Assembly: GCA_026182355.1 (NCBI GenBank)
Contig: JAPFBL010000167.1
Location: forward strand, 719,001-783,000
DNA from: Hermatobates lingyangjiaoensis
Taxonomy: Eukaryota > Arthropoda > Insecta > Hemiptera > Hermatobatidae
DNA length: 64,000 nt
Direction of reading: 5' to 3'
Made by a program: the position numbers and the translations under genes. Of this stretch, positions 62,486-64,000 are shown one piece after another (positions within the stretch are counted from its first letter, which is position 1; each line of letters begins with the position of its first letter). The notes under the pieces are model-generated. The model did not search any database and was not told the origin of the DNA. It was given only the letters and a program-made list of their open reading frames with translations.

Positions 62486-62492
<7 letters not shown>
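62385..62492 (+). pseudogene. PLE N-terminal ORF fragment
   Basis: Frame reads FRKKEQLLRKIVNTETAVAF and NNICLEEDLLPIYTN, then the TA tract. Same block as 6.4 and 60.6 kb with a different sequence (NTETAVAFNN versus NAEAAAYFNN), so a third lineage. It stops at exactly the same YTN codons. Confidence 0.65.

Positions 62493-62530
<38 letters not shown>
62489..62530. repeat. (TA)n microsatellite
   Basis: TA tract starting at the YTN codons, followed by a (GATA)n/(GA)n stretch to about 62620. Confidence 0.9.
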
Positions 62531-62532
<2 letters not shown>

Positions 62533-62582
62533 TGAATGATGGATAGATAGATAATTAGGTAGATTGATAAAGAGGGGTAGAA

Positions 62583-62617
<35 letters not shown>

Positions 62618-63010
62618 AGTGAGCCAAGGTGAATGGACAAACATACAAACACATGAGTTTGCGCACGCAAAGAATAAATATATGGATATTCACGCACACA
62701 CTAGACACATATAGATATGAACATACGACATAGATCAATATATGCATACATGAATAGACTTGTGTACCTGAAAGTATGTATATGTACAGGTATGTGTGCA
62801 GCTATTTAAATACTCTAGTTTTTAGGTATCCAGAATCCTCAAAAGAGGATTTTGTGAAATGACAGAAAAAAAAATCTTTTTAGAATAAATTTTTAATAAA
62901 TATTATATTTTAATTAAACTAAATAGATTTACTATTATATACAGGAACAAAATGTATATTTTATATTATTCATTATATTAAAAAGAAATATATCAGTTAT
63001 GAGGCATTGA
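62531..63010. other. Simple-repeat-rich DNA
   Basis: (GATA)-like then (GA)n (62582-62620), then irregular ACATA-rich sequence (62640-62800). No gene. Confidence 0.55.
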
Positions 63011-63019
63011 TGCTTTAAT

Positions 63020-63200
63020 TACACATATAGCCGTATATGCCATGAGCCGAATTCGGTCTGCAGTCCATAATTTGCCCATCAGTGTTCGATTATAATGCAC
63101 TGATGCACTTGACGTATCCACAGTCTGCAAGGGACGTCTTGACTGAACCTCTCTCAGAGATGCCCATCACAGTGGATGCTTACTAATGAATGTATTATTA
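63020..63200. mobile_element. Possible hAT-type terminus
   Basis: CGGTCTGCAGTCCATAATTT GCCCATCAGTG resembles the subterminal and terminal end of some hAT elements. No partner terminus or target duplication was found, so the call is weak. Confidence 0.25.
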
Positions 63201-64000
63201 ATTAATTACTAATGTTGATAGTCCCAGCATAATTGATTTTACTTAGTTAATCACTTATTTACTAATTAATAAATGAATCGTTTAATTAATTCAATACTTT
63301 TGATTTTGTTATCTTTGCGTAATTAGTTGATATGTGAAAGACTGTGCGAAACAGTTGAAATTAGCATTGTTGAAGGGGGGGGGGGGGAGGTAAAACTGAC
63401 TAGTCAAGGGTTATTAACGAAGGACTTCAATTGGACACTGCCTGTCCACTTAACTCCATTAGATAAGGGCTGCTCCAGTATGAATTATAATTGCCCCCGA
63501 CTCGTTGGCCAGCCACTCTCTTCCCCTTTCTACCTATTGTGCTTTTCTTTTCCATTCTCTCACATCACAGAGACCTATTAGTATTGTTTCCCTCTTTCTC
63601 ACACACTCATATACACTTCAAGTCATCTTTGATCTTTTTTTCGAAATCGCTAATAATAAAACGCCTGTATTGTTCTCAGCACTGCTGTCGTGGCTGATTA
63701 GCCTTCTCTTGGGAGTACCATCTTACTTACAATTTCTGGCTCAAGTACATCTATTTTTTCAGCCGGGGGTCCGTTTTTTTTTTCTTTTTCGTCGTAGGAT
63801 GTGGAAAAATCTGTTCATCAGATCCCTTAGCAAGACGTCTTGCTTAGGGTATGTGGGGTTGGGAGTCCCGACCCACTAAAAAACCACATCCTATTTCCTG
63901 GCAATACCCGACACGGAAACCGTTTGCACATTACTTCATGCCGGTGCCTCAGTCCTCCTGAATAGGATTCACATTCTTGTCCCCATTCGTTTACCTATGA
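63201..64000. other. Non-coding DNA with pyrimidine-rich tract
   Basis: G-run at 63376-63388 and a C/T-rich tract at 63490-63640 produce overlapping short open frames on the plus strand with no recognisable domain. The GC-richer end (63690-64000) runs off the window; it may belong to an element continuing beyond it. Confidence 0.35.

Noticed and set aside
62443..62747. Minus-strand frames with LSLSLSL and YIYIYI runs
   Set aside because: Read from GA and TA microsatellites.
63327..63879. Overlapping 68-124 codon plus-strand frames near the right end
   Set aside because: Pyrimidine-rich tract gives open frames in several phases; no domain recognised. The 124-codon frame could be revisited if sequence beyond the window shows an element.

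Overview
This is a gene-poor, AT-rich stretch of an animal nuclear genome, most likely an invertebrate. Long (TA)n tracts, tRNA-derived SINEs, LINE, hAT and Tc1/mariner/pogo-type remnants, and several lineages of Penelope-like retroelements (PLEs) point that way. I cannot name the species. I found no intact host gene, rRNA or tRNA gene, and no prokaryotic feature. Almost every open reading frame is either a retroelement remnant or a by-product of a tandem repeat.

The dominant component is debris of GIY-YIG-bearing PLEs. Coding remnants are: RT pieces (31.15-31.31 kb with a YVDD box; 23.2-24.3 kb with the RT C-terminal part), GIY-YIG endonuclease pieces (22.9-23.2, 24.3-24.8, 54.4-54.6, 61.1-61.8 kb) and N-terminal ORF pieces (6.3, 11.1, 27.7, 60.6, 62.1, 62.4 kb). 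Between and beside them lie some two dozen short motifs with one layout: CUGANGA, a helix II hairpin, GAAA, a 4-6 nt self-complementary helix III, an unpaired H nucleotide, then bases that pair with those before CUGANGA. This is a minimal type I hammerhead ribozyme (HHR), known from PLE terminal repeats. About fourteen sequence lineages of it occur here, with different helix sequences but the same fold.

Most of these cassettes are head-to-head inverted pairs bordered by (TA)n. They range from about 250 bp to a 2.6 kb palindrome at 22.56-25.15 kb whose arms each carry RT C-terminus, endonuclease and ribozyme. At 61.1-62.2 kb the order endonuclease, ribozyme, N-terminal ORF shows the PLE pseudo-LTR arrangement directly.

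Other layers: a tRNA-derived SINE family (best copy 35.19-35.51 kb, others at 11.7-12.2, 15.3-15.7, 15.9, 16.9, 43.4, 44.6-44.9, 52.5-52.8, 57.4 kb); two short hAT elements with exact 8-bp target duplications (26.09 and 29.60 kb); a fold-back TA-flanked MITE (11.39 kb); a pogo-like MITE (40.58 kb) whose terminus appears amplified into a 62-bp minisatellite at 13.0-13.5 kb; a Jockey-like LINE remnant (19.9 kb); a LINE-like tail with a 13-bp target duplication (1.02-1.20 kb); and minisatellites at 3.3-3.85 kb (27 bp), 39.46-40.19 kb (57 bp, alternating) and 41.9-42.3 kb (35 bp).

The longest stretches without recognisable repeats (28-29.5, 32-33.5, 35.5-37.6, 44.9-47.0, 51.1-52.5, 54.8-56.2 and 57.6-58.7 kb) are plain intergenic or intronic DNA. 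A few islands in them look like possible cis-regulatory DNA.
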